Positions 1-12,598 of a stretch of 64,000 nt of DNA are shown here, piece after piece. Positions within the stretch are counted from its first letter, which is position 1. The number at the start of each line of letters is the position of its first letter. Under the pieces are notes generated by a model. It saw nothing but the letters and a program-made list of their open reading frames with translations, did no database searches and was not told the origin of the DNA. The translations under genes and the position numbers were made by a program. This DNA is from Nematostella vectensis (Eukaryota; Cnidaria; Anthozoa; Actiniaria; Edwardsiidae): NCBI RefSeq assembly GCF_932526225.1, contig NC_064047.1, positions 7,503,501-7,567,500 of the forward strand. Direction: 5' to 3'.

Positions 1-694
1 GTATGTTATGTGGAAAGGGGGAGGGTGGAGTACCTGCATGTTATGTTGAAAGGGGGAGGGGGGAGTACCTGTATGTTATGTTGAAGGGGGGAGGGTGGAG
101 TACCTGTACGTTATGTTTAAAGGGGGAAGGATGGAGTTCCTGTATGTTATGTTGAAAGGGGGAGATTGGAGTACCTGTATGTTATGTGGAAAGGGGGAGG
201 GTGGAGTACCTGTATGTTATGTTGAAGGGGGGAGGGGGGAGTACCTGTACGTTATGTTGAAAGGGGGAGGGTGGAGTACCTGTATGTTATGTTGAAGGGG
301 AAGGATGGAGTACCTGTATGTTATGTTGAAGGGGGAAGGATGGAGTACCTGTATGTTATGTTGAAGGGGGAAGGATGGAGTACCTGTATGTTATGTTGAA
401 AGGGGGAGGGTGGAGTACCTGTATGTTATGTTGAAGGGGGGAGGGTGGAGTACCTGTACGTTATGTTGAAAGGGGAAGGGTGGAGTACCTGTATGTTATG
501 TTGAAGGGGGGAGGGTGGAGTACCTGTATGTTATGATGAAGGGGAAGGGGGGAGTATTTGTACGTTATGTTGAAGGGGAAGGGTGGAGTACCTGTATGTT
601 ATGTGGAAAGGGGGAGGGTGGAGTACCTGTACGTTATGTTGAAGGGGGGAGGGTGGAGTACCTGTACGTTATGTTGAAGGGGGGAGGATGGAGT

Positions 695-3600
695 ACCTGT
701 ATGTTATGTGGAAAGGGGAAGGATGGAGTACCTGTATGTTATGTTGAAAGGGGAAGGGTGGAGTACCTGTATGTTATGATGAAGGGGGAGGGTGGAGTAC
801 CTGTACGTTATGTTGAAGGGGAAGGGTGGAGTACCTGTATGTTATGTTGAAGGATGGAGTACCTGTATGTTATGTGGAAAGGGGGAGGATTGAATACCTT
901 TATGTAATGTGGAAGAGTGGAGTCCCTGTATGTTATGTTGATGGGGAGAGTGGAGTACCTGTATGTTATGTTGAAGGGGGAAGGATAGAGTACCTGTATG
1001 TTATGTTGAAGGGGGAAGGGTGGAGTACCTGTACGTTATGTTGAAGGGGGAAGGGTGGAGTACCTGTATGTTATGTTGAAGGGGGAAGGATGGAGTACCT
1101 GTATGTTATGATGAAGGGGGAAGGATGGAGTACCTGTATGTTATGTTGAAGGGGGGAGGGTGGAGTACCTGTACGTTATGTTGAAGGGGGGAGGGTGGAG
1201 TACCTGTACGTTATGTTGAAGGGGGAAGGATGGAGTACCTGTATGTTATGATGAAGGGGAAGGGTGGAGTACCTGTATGTTATGATGAAGGGGGAAGGAT
1301 GGAGTACCTGTATGTTATGTGGAAAGGGGAAGGATGGAGTACCTGTATGTTATGTTGAAAGGGGAAGGGTGGAGTACCTGTATGTTATGATGAAGGGGGA
1401 GGGTGGAGTACCTGTACGTTATGTTGAAGGGGAAGGGTGGAGTACCTGTATGTTATGTTGAAGGGTGGAGTACCTGTATGTTATGTGGAAAGGGGGAGGA
1501 TTGAATACCTTTATGTAATGTGGAAGAGTGGAGTCCCTGTATGTTATGTTGATGGGGAGAGTGGAGTACCTGTATGTTATGTTGAAGGGGGAGGGTGGAG
1601 TACCTGTATGTTATGTTGAAGGGGGAGGGTGGAGTACCTGTACGTTATGTTGAAGGGGAAGCGTGGAGTACCTGTATGTTATGTTGATGGGGGAGGGTGG
1701 AGTACCTGTATGTTATGTTGAAGGGGAAGGATGGAGTACCTGTATGTTATGTTGATGGGGGTAGGGTGGAGTACCTGTACGTTATGTTGAAGGGGGGAGG
1801 GTGGAGTACCTGTACGTTATGTTGAAGGGGGAAGGGTGGAGTACCTGTATGTTATGTTGAAGGGGGAAGGATGGAGTACCTGTATGTTATGATGAAGGGG
1901 GAAGGATGGAGTAGCTGTATGTTATGTTGAAGGGGGGAGGGTGGAGTACCTGTACTTTATGTTGAAGGGGGGAGGGTGAAGTACCTGTACGTTATGTTGA
2001 AGGGGGGAGGATGGAGTACCTGTATGTTATGATGAAGGGGGAAGGATGGAGTACCTGTATGTTATGTTGAAGGGGGGAGGGTGGAGTACCTGTACGTTAT
2101 GTTGAAGGGGGAAGGAAGGAGTACCTGTATGTTATGTTGAAGGGGGGAGGGTGGAGTACCTGTACGTTATGTTGAAGGGGGAAGGGTGGAGTACCTGTAT
2201 GTTATGTTGAAGGGGGAAGGATGGAGTACCTGTATGTTATGATGAAGGGGGAAGGATGGAGTACCTGTATGTTATGTTGAAGGGGGGAGGGTGGAGTACC
2301 TGTACGTTATGTTGAAGGGGGGAGGGTGGAGTACCTGTACGTTATGTTGAAGGGGGAAGGGTGGAGTACCTGTATGTTATGATGAAGGGGAAGGGTGGAG
2401 TACCTGTATGTTATGATGAAGGGGGAAGGATGGAGTACCTGTATGTTATGTGGAAAGGGGAAGGATGGAGTACCTGTATGTTATGTTGAAAGGGGAAGGG
2501 TGGAGTACCTGTATGTTATGATGAAGGGGAGGGTGGAGTACCTGTACGTTATGTTGAAGGGGACGGGTGGAGTACCTGTATGTTATGTTGAAGGGTGGAG
2601 TACCTGTACGTTATGTTGAAGGAGAAGGGTGGAGTACCTGTATGTTATGTTGATGGGGGAGGGTGGAGTACTTGTATGTTATGTTAAAGGGGAAGGATGG
2701 AGTACCTGTATGTTATGTTGATGGGGGTAGGGTGGAGTACCTGTACGTTATGTTGAAGGGGGGAGGGTGGAGTACCTGTACGTTATGTTGAAGGGGGAAG
2801 GGTGGAGTACCTGTATGTTATGTTGAAGGGGGAAGGATGGAGTACCTGTATGTTATGATGAAGGGGGAAGGATGGAGTACCTGTATGTTATGTTAAAGGG
2901 GGGAGGGTGGAGTACCTGTACTTTATGTTGAAGGGGGGAGGGTGGAGTACCTGTACGTTATGTTGAAGGGGGGAGGATGGAGTACCTGTATGTTATGATG
3001 AAGGGGGAAGGATGGAGTACCTGTATGTTATGTTGAAGGGGGGAGGGTGGAGTACCTGTACGTTATGTTGAAGGGGGAAGGAAGGAGTACCTGTATGTTA
3101 TGTTGAAGGGGGGAGGGTGGAGTACATGTACGTTATGTTGAAGGGGGAAGGGTGGAGTACCTGTATGTTATGTTGAAGGGGGAAGGATGGAGTACCTGTA
3201 TGTTATGATGAAGGGGGAAGGATGGAGTACCTGTATGTTATGTTGAAGGGGGGAGGGTGGAGTACCTGTACGTTATGTTGAAGGGGGAAGGGTGGAGTAC
3301 CTGTATGTTATGATGAAGGGGAAGGGTGGAGTACCTGTATGTTATGATGAAGGGGGAAGGATGGAGTACCTGTATGTTATGTGGAAAGGGGAAGGATGGA
3401 GTACCTGTATGTTATGTTGAAAGGGGAAGGGTGGAGTAACTGTATGTTATGAAGGGGGAGGGTGGAGTACCTGTACGTTATGTTGAAGGGGAAGGGTGGA
3501 GTACCTGTACGTTATGTTGAAGGGGAAGGGTGGAGTACCTGTATGTTATGTTGAAGGGTGGAGTACCTGTATGTTATGTGGAAAGGGGGAGGATTGAATA

Positions 3601-6600
3601 CCTTTATGTAATGTGGAAGAGTGGAGTCCCTGTATGTTATGTTGATGGGGGAGAGTGGAGTACCTGTATGTTATGTTGAAGGGGGAGGGTGGAGTCCCTG
3701 CATGTTATGTTGATGGGGGAGGGTGGAGTACCTGTACGTTATGTTGAAGGAGAAGGGTGGAGTACCTGTATGTTATGTTGATGGGGGAGGGTGGAGTACC
3801 TGTATGTTATGTTAAAGGGGAAGGATGGAGTACCTGTATGTTATGTTGATGGGGGTAGGGTGGAGTTCCTGTAAGTTATGTTGAAGGGGAAGGGTGGAGT
3901 TCCTGTATGTTATGTTGAAGGGGGAAGGGTGGAGTACCTGTATGTTAAGTTGAAAGGGAAAGGGTGGAGTCCCTGTATGTTATGTTGAAGGGGGAGGGTG
4001 GAGTACCTGTACGTTATGTTGATGGGGGAGGGTGGAGTACCTGTATGTTATGTTGAAGAGGGGAGGGTGGAGTACCTGTATGTTATGTGGAAAGGGGAAG
4101 GGTGGAGTACCTGTATGTTATGTTGATGGGGGAGGGTGGAGTACCTGTACGTTATGTTGAAAGGGGAAGGGTGGAGTACCTGTTTGTTATGTTGAAGGGG
4201 GAAGGATGGAGTTCCTGTATGTTATGTTGAAAGGGGGAGGGGGGAGTACCTGTATGTTATGTTGATGGGGGAAGGGTGGAGTACCTGTATGTTATGTGGA
4301 AAGGGGAAGGGTGGAGTACCTGTATGTTATGTTGATGGGGGAGGGTGGAGTACATGTATGTTATGTGGAAACGGGAAAAATGGAGTACCTGTATGTTATG
4401 TTGATGGGGGAGGGTGGAGTACCTGTATGTTAAGTTGAAGGGGGGAGGGGGGAGTACCTGTATGTTATGTTGATGGGGGAAGGTGGAGTACCTGTATGTT
4501 ATGTTGAAAGGGGGAGGGTGGAGTACCTGTATGTTATGTTGAAGGGTGGAGTACCTGTATGTTATGTTGAAGGGTGGAGTACCTGTATGTTATGTTGAAG
4601 GGTGGAGTACCTGTATTTTATGTGGAAAGGGGGAGGGTTGAAAACCTTTATGTAATGTGGAAGAGTGGAGTCCCTGTATGTTATGTTGATGGGGGAGGGT
4701 GGAGTACCTGTACGTTATGTTGAAGGGGAAGGGTGGAGTACCTGTATGTTATGTGGAAAGGGGAAGGATGGAGTACCTGTATGTTATGTTGAAAGGGGAA
4801 GGGTGGAGTACCTGTATGTTATGATGAAGGGGGAGGGTGGAGTACCTGTACGTTATGTTGAAGGGGAAGGGTGGAGTACCTGTATGTTATGTTGAAGGAT
4901 GGAGTACCTGTATGTTATGTGGAAAGGGGGAGGATTGAATACCTTTATGTAATGTGGAAGAGTGGAGTCCCTGTATGTTATGTTGATGGGGAGAGTGGAG
5001 TACCTGTATGTTATGTTGAAGGGGGAAGGATAGAGTACCTGTATGTTATGTTGAAGGGGGAAGGGTGGAGTACCTGTACGTTATGTTGAAGGGGGAAGGG
5101 TGGAGTACCTGTATGTTATGTTGAAGGGGGAAGGATGGAGTACCTGTATGTTATGATGAAGGGGGAAGGATGGAGTACCTGTATGTTATGTTGAAGGGGG
5201 GAGGGTGGAGTACCTGTACGTTATGTTGAAGGGGGGAGGGTGGAGTACCTGTACGTTATGTTGAAGGGGGAAGGATGGAGTACCTGTATGTTATGATGAA
5301 GGGGAAGGGTGGAGTACCTGTATGTTATGATGAAGGGGGAAGGATGGAGTACCTGTATGTTATGTGGAAAGGGGAAGGATGGAGTACCTGTATGTTATGT
5401 TGAAAGGGGAAGGGTGGAGTACCTGTATGTTATGATGAAGGGGGAGGGTGGAGTACCTGTACGTTATGTTGAAGGGGAAGGGTGGAGTACCTGTATGTTA
5501 TGTTGAAGGGTGGAGTACCTGTATGTTATGTGGAAAGGGGGAGGATTGAATACCTTTATGTAATGTGGAAGAGTGGAGTCCCTGTATGTTATGTTGATGG
5601 GGAGAGTGGAGTACCTGTATGTTATGTTGAAGGGGGAGGGTGGAGTACCTGTATGTTATGTTGAAGGGGGAGGGTGGAGTACCTGTACGTTATGTTGAAG
5701 GGGAAGCGTGGAGTACCTGTATGTTATGTTGATGGGGGAGGGTGGAGTACCTGTATGTTATGTTGAAGGGGAAGGATGGAGTACCTGTATGTTATGTTGA
5801 TGGGGGTAGGGTGGAGTACCTGTACGTTATGTTGAAGGGGGGAGGGTGGAGTACCTGTACGTTATGTTGAAGGGGGAAGGGTGGAGTACCTGTATGTTAT
5901 GTTGAAGGGGGAAGGATGGAGTACCTGTATGTTATGATGAAGGGGGAAGGATGGAGTAGCTGTATGTTATGTTGAAGGGGGGAGGGTGGAGTACCTGTAC
6001 TTTATGTTGAAGGGGGGAGGGTGAAGTACCTGTACGTTATGTTGAAGGGGGGAGGATGGAGTACCTGTATGTTATGATGAAGGGGGAAGGATGGAGTACC
6101 TGTATGTTATGTTGAAGGGGGGAGGGTGGAGTACCTGTACGTTATGTTGAAGGAAGAAGGAAGGAGTACCTGTATGTTATGTTGAAGGGGGGAGGGTGGA
6201 GTACCTGTACGTTATGTTGAAGGGGGAAGGGTGGAGTACCTGTATGTTATGTTGAAGGGGGAAGGATGGAGTACCTGTATGTTATGATGAAGGGGGAAGG
6301 ATGGAGTACCTGTATGTTATGTTGAAGGGGGGAGGGTGGAGTACCTGTACGTTATGTTGAAGGGGGGAGGGTGGAGTACCTGTACGTTATGTTGAAGGGG
6401 GAAGGGTGGAGTACCTGTATGTTATGATGAAGGGGAAGGGTGGAGTACCTGTATGTTATGATGAAGGGGGAAGGATGGAGTACCTGTATGTTATGTGGAA
6501 AGGGGAAGGATGGAGTACCTGTATGTTATGTTGAAAGGGGAAGGGTGGAGTACCTGTATGTTATGATGAAGGGGAGGGTGGAGTACCTGTACGTTATGTT

Positions 6601-8790
6601 GAAGGGGACGGGTGGAGTACCTGTATGTTATGTTGAAGGGTGGAGTACCTGTACGTTATGTTGAAGGAGAAGGGTGGAGTACCTGTATGTTATGTTGATG
6701 GGGGAGGGTGGAGTACTTGTATGTTATGTTAAAGGGGAAGGATGGAGTACCTGTATGTTATGTTGATGGGGGTAGGGTGGAGTACCTGTACGTTATGTTG
6801 AAGGGGGGAGGGTGGAGTACCTGTACGTTATGTTGAAGGGGGAAGGGTGGAGTACCTGTATGTTATGTTGAAGGGGGAAGGATGGAGTACCTGTATGTTA
6901 TGATGAAGGGGGAAGGATGGAGTACCTGTATGTTATGTTGAAGGGGGGAGGGTGGAGTACCTGTACTTTATGTTGAAGGGGGGAGGGTGGAGTACCTGTA
7001 CGTTATGTTGAAGGGGGGAGGATGGAGTACCTGTATGTTATGATGAAGGGGGAAGGATGGAGTACCTGTATGTTATGTTGAAGGGGGGAGGGTGGAGTAC
7101 CTGTACGTTATGTTGAAGGGGGAAGGAAGGAGTACCTGTATGTTATGTTGAAGGGGGGAGGGTGGAGTACATGTACGTTATGTTGAAGGGGGAAGGGTGG
7201 AGTACCTGTATGTTATGTTGAAGGGGGAAGGATGGAGTACCTGTATGTTATGATGAAGGGGGAAGGATGGAGTACCTGTATGTTATGTTGAAGGGGGGAG
7301 GGTGGAGTACCTGTACGTTATGTTGAAGGGGGAAGGGTGGAGTACCTGTATGTTATGATGAAGGGGAAGGGTGGAGTACCTGTATGTTATGATGAAGGGG
7401 GAAGGATGGAGTACCTGTATGTTATGTGGAAAGGGGAAGGATGGAGTACCTGTATGTTATGTTGAAAGGGGAAGGGTGGAGTAACTGTATGTTATGAAGG
7501 GGGAGGGTGGAGTACCTGTACGTTATGTTGAAGGGGAAGGGTGGAGTACCTGTACGTTATGTTGAAGGGGAAGGGTGGAGTACCTGTATGTTATGTTGAA
7601 GGGTGGAGTACCTGTATGTTATGTGGAAAGGGGGAGGATTGAATACCTTTATGTAATGTGGAAGAGTGGAGTCCCTGTATGTTATGTTGATGGGGGAGAG
7701 TGGAGTACCTGTATGTTATGTTGAAGGGGGAGGGTGGAGTCCCTGCATGTTATGTTGATGGGGGAGGGTGGAGTACCTGTACGTTATGTTGAAGGAGAAG
7801 GGTGGAGTACCTGTATGTTATGTTGATGGGGGAGGGTGGAGTACCTGTATGTTATGTTAAAGGGGAAGGATGGAGTACCTGTATGTTATGTTGATGGGGG
7901 TAGGGTGGAGTTCCTGTAAGTTATGTTGAAGGGGAAGGGTGGAGTTCCTGTATGTTATGTTGAAGGGGGAAGGGTGGAGTACCTGTATGTTAAGTTGAAA
8001 GGGAAAGGGTGGAGTCCCTGTATGTTATGTTGAAGGGGGAGGGTGGAGTACCTGTACGTTATGTTGATGGGGGAGGGTGGAGTACCTGTATGTTATGTTG
8101 AAGAGGGGAGGGTGGAGTACCTGTATGTTATGTGGAAAGGGGAAGGGTGGAGTACCTGTATGTTATGTTGATGGGGGAGGGTGGAGTACCTGTACGTTAT
8201 GTTGAAAGGGGAAGGGTGGAGTACCTGTTTGTTATGTTGAAGGGGGAAGGATGGAGTTCCTGTATGTTATGTTGAAAGGGGGAGGGGGGAGTACCTGTAT
8301 GTTATGTTGATGGGGGAAGGGTGGAGTACCTGTATGTTATGTGGAAAGGGGAAGGGTGGAGTACCTGTATGTTATGTTGATGGGGGAGGGTGGAGTACAT
8401 GTATGTTATGTGGAAACGGGAAAAATGGAGTACCTGTATGTTATGTTGATGGGGGAGGGTGGAGTACCTGTATGTTAAGTTGAAGGGGGGAGGGGGGAGT
8501 ACCTGTATGTTATGTTGATGGGGGAAGGTGGAGTACCTGTATGTTATGTTGAAAGGGGGAGGGTGGAGTACCTGTATGTTATGTTGAAGGGTGGAGTACC
8601 TGTATGTTATGTTGAAGGGTGGAGTACCTGTATGTTATGTTGAAGGGTGGAGTACCTGTATTTTATGTGGAAAGGGGGAGGGTTGAAAACCTTTATGTAA
8701 TGTGGAAGAGTGGAGTCCCTGTATGTTATGTTGATGGGGGAGGGTGGAGTACCTGTACGTTATGTTGAAGGGGAAGGGTGGAGTACCTGT
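695..8790. repeat. 4,045 bp tandem duplication inside the array
   Basis: A block of array from about 695 to 4,745 recurs at about 4,745 to 8,790 with a constant shift of 4,045 bp, including rare landmark units. The copies differ at a few bases: for example the unit near 2,103 reads GAAGGGGGAAGGAAGG while its partner near 6,148 reads GAAGGAAGAAGGAAGG, and TTAAAGGGG near 2,887 is TTGAAGGGG near 6,932. Exact borders are uncertain because flanking units are themselves similar. Confidence 0.9.
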
Positions 8791-11660
8791 ATGTTATGTT
8801 GAAGGGGGAAGGGTGGAGTACCTGTATGTTATGTTGAAGGGGGAAGGATGGAGTACCTGTATGTTATGATGAAGGGGGAAGGATGGAGTACCTGTATGTT
8901 ATGTTGAAGGGGGGAGGGTGGAGTACCTGTACGTTATGTTGAAGGGGGGAGGGTGGAGTACCTGTACGTTATGTTGAAGGGGGAAGGGTGGAGTACCTGT
9001 ATGTTATGATGAAGGGGGAAGGATGGAGTACCTGTATGTTATGTGGAAAGGGGAAGGATGGAGTACCTGTATGTAATGTTGAAAGGGGAAGGGTGGAGTA
9101 ACTGTATGTTATGATGAAGGGGGAGGGTGGAGTACCTGTACGTTATGTTGAAGGGGAAGGGTGGAGTACCTGTACGTTATGTTGAAGGGGAAGGGTGGAG
9201 TACCTGTATGTTATGTTGAAGGGTGGAGTACCTGTATGTTATGTGGAAAGGGGGAGGATTGAATACCTTTATGTAATGTGGAAGAGTGTAGTCCCTAAAT
9301 GTTATGTTGATGGGGGAGAGTGGAGTACCTGTATGTTATGTTGAAGGGGGAGGGTGGAGTCCCTGCATGTTATGTTGATGGGGGAGGGTGGAGTACCTGT
9401 ACGTTATGTTGAAGGGGAAGGGTGGAGTACCTGTATGTTATGTTGATGGGGGAGGGTGGAGTACCTGTATGTTATGTTGAAGGGGAAGGATGGAGTACCT
9501 GTATGTTATGTTGATGGGGGTAGGGTGGAGTTCCTGTAAGTTATGTTGAAGGGGAAGGGTGGAGTACCTGTATGTTATGTTGAAGGGGGAAGGGTGGAGT
9601 ACCTGTATGTTAAGTTGAAAGGGAAAGGGTGGAGTCCCTGTATGTTATGTTGAAGGGGGAGGGTGGAGTACCTGTACGTTATGTTGATGGGGGAGGGTGG
9701 AGTACCTGTATGTTATGTTGAAGGGGGGAGGGTGGAGTACCTGTATGTTATGTGGAAAGGGGAAGGGTGGAGTACCTGTATGTTATGTTGATGGGGGAGG
9801 GTGGAGTACCTGTACGTTATGTTGAAAGGGGAAGGGTGGAGTACCTGTATGTTATGTTGAAGGGGGAAGGATGGAGTTCCTGTATGTTATGTTGAAAGGG
9901 GGAGGGGGGAGTACCTGTATGTTATGTTGATGGGGGAAGGGTGGAGTACCTGTATGTTATGTGGAAAGGGTGGAGTACCTGTATGTTATGTTGATGGGGG
10001 AGGGTGGAGTACCTGTATGTTATGTGGAAAGGGGAAAAATGGAGTACCTGTATGTTATGTTGATGGGGGAGGGTGGAGTACCTGTATGTTATGTTGAAGG
10101 GGGGAGGGGGGAGTACCTGTATGTTATGTTGATGGGGGAAGGTGGAGTACCTGTATGTTATGTTGAAAGGGGGAGGGTGGAGTACCTGTATGTTATGTTG
10201 AAGCGTGGAGTACCTGTATGTTATGTTGAAGGGTGGAGTACCTGTATGTTATGTTGAAGGGTGGAGTACCTGTATGTTATGTTGAAGGGTGGAGTACCTG
10301 TATTTTATGTGGAAAGGGGGAGGGTTGAAAACCTTTATGTAATGTGGAAGAGTGGAGTCCCTGTATGTTATGTTGATGGGGGAGGGTGGAGTACCTGTAC
10401 GTTATGTTGAAGGGGAAGGGTGGAGTACCTGTATGTTATGTTGAAGGGGGAAGGGTGGAGTACCTGTATGTTATGTTGAAGGGGGAAGGATGGAGTACCT
10501 GTATGTTATGATGAAGGGGGAAGGATGGAGTACCTGTATGTTATGTTGAAGGGGGGAGGGTGGAGTACCTGTACGTTATGTTGAAGGGGGGAGGGTGGAG
10601 TACCTGTACGTTATGTTGAAGGGGGAAGGGTGGAGTACCTGTATGTTATGATGAAGGGGGAAGGATGGAGTAACTGTATGTTATGTGGAAAGGGGAAGGA
10701 TGGAGTACCTGTATGTAATGTTGAAAGGGGAAGGGTGGAGTAACTGTATGTTATGATGAAGGGGGAGGGTGGAGTACCTGTACGTTATGTTGAAGGGGAA
10801 GGGTGGAGTACCTGTACGTTATGTTGAAGGGGAAGGGTGGAGTACCTGTATGTTATGTTGAAGGGTGGAGTACCTGTATGTTATGTTGATGGGGGAGAGT
10901 GGAGTACCTGTATGTTATGTTGAAGGGGGAGGGTGGAGTCCCTACATGTTATGTTGATGGGGGAGGGTGGAGTACCTGTACGTTATGTTGAAGGGGAAGG
11001 GTGGAGTACCTGTATGTTATGTTGATGGGGGAGGGTGGAGTACCTGTATGTTATGTTGAAGGGGAAGGATGGAGTACCTGTATGTTATGTTGATGGGGGC
11101 AGGGTGGAGTTCCTGTAAGTTATGTTGAAGGGGAAGGGTGGAGTACCTGTATGTTATGTTGAAGGGGGAAGGGTGGAGTACCTGTATGTTAAGTTGAAAG
11201 GGAAAGGGTGGAGTCCCTGTATGTTATGTTGAAGGGGGAGGGTGGAGTACCTGTACGTTATGTTGATGGGGGAGGGTGGAGTACCTGTATGTTATGTTGA
11301 AGGGGGAGGGTGGAGTACCTGTATGTTATGTGGAAAGGGGAAGGGTGGAGTACCTGTATGTTATGTTGATGGGGGAGGGTGGAGTACCTGTACGTTATGT
11401 TGAAAGGGGAAGGGTGGAGTACCTGTATGTTATGTTGAAGGGGAAAGGATGGAGTTCCTGTATGTTATGTTGAAAGGGGGAGGGGGGAGTACCTGTATGT
11501 TATGTTGATGGGGGAAGGGTGGAGTACCTGTATGTTATGTGGAAAGGGGAAGGGTGGAGTACCTGTATGTTATGTTGATGGGGGAGGGTGGAGTACCTGT
11601 ACGTTATGTTGAAGGGGGAAGGGTGGAGTACCTGTATGTTATGATGAAGGGGAAGGGTGG

Positions 11661-12598
11661 ACTACCTGTACGTTATGTTGAAGGGGGAAGGATGGAGTAC
11701 CTGTATGTTATGTTGATGGGGAAGGGTGGAGTACCTGTATGTTATGATGAAGGGGAAGGGTGGAGTACCTGTATGTTATGATGAAGGGAAAGGGTGGAGT
11801 ACCTGTATGTTATGTTGATGGGGGAGGGTGGAGTACCTGTATGTTATGTGGAAAGGGGAAGGATGGAGTACCTGTATGTTATGTTGATGGGGGAGGGTGG
11901 AGTACCTGTATGTTATGTTGAAGGGGGGAGGGGGGGTACCTGTATGTTATGTTGATATGGGAGGGTGGAGTACCTGTATGTTATGTTGAAAGGGGGAGGG
12001 TGGAGTACCTGTATGTTATGTTGAAGGGGGGAGGGTGGAGTACCTGTATGTTATGTTGAAAGGGGGAGGGTGGAGTACCTGTATGTTATGTTAAAGGGTG
12101 GAGTAACTGTATGTAATGTTGAAGGGTGGACTACCTGTACGTTATGTTGAAGGGGGAAGGATGGAGTACCTGTATGTTATGTTGATGGGGAAGGGTGGAG
12201 TACCTGTATGTTATGATGAAGGGGAAGGGTGGAGTACCTGTATGTTATGATGAAGGGAAAGGGTGGAGTACCTGTATGTTATGTTGATGGGGGAGGGTGG
12301 AGTACCTGTATGTTATGTGGAAAGGGGAAGGATGGAGTACCTGTATGTTATGTTGATGGGGGAGGGTGGAGTACCTGTATGTTATGTTGAAGGGGGGAGG
12401 GGGGGTACCTGTATGTTATGTTGATATGGGAGGGTGGAGTACCTGTATGTTATGTTGAAAGGGGGAGGGTGGAGTACCTGTATGTTATGTTGAAGGGGGG
12501 AGGGTGGAGTACCTGTATGTTATGTTGAAAGGGGGAGGGTGGAGTACCTGTATGTTATGTTAAAGGGTGGAGTAACTGTATGTAATGTTGAAGGGTGG
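11661..12598. repeat. 469 bp tandem duplication inside the array
   Basis: The sequence starting at ACTACCTGTACG (11,661) recurs at 12,130. The unusual unit with GGGGGGTACC followed by TTGATATGGG (near 11,931) recurs 469 bp later (near 12,400). Borders are approximate. Confidence 0.85.
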
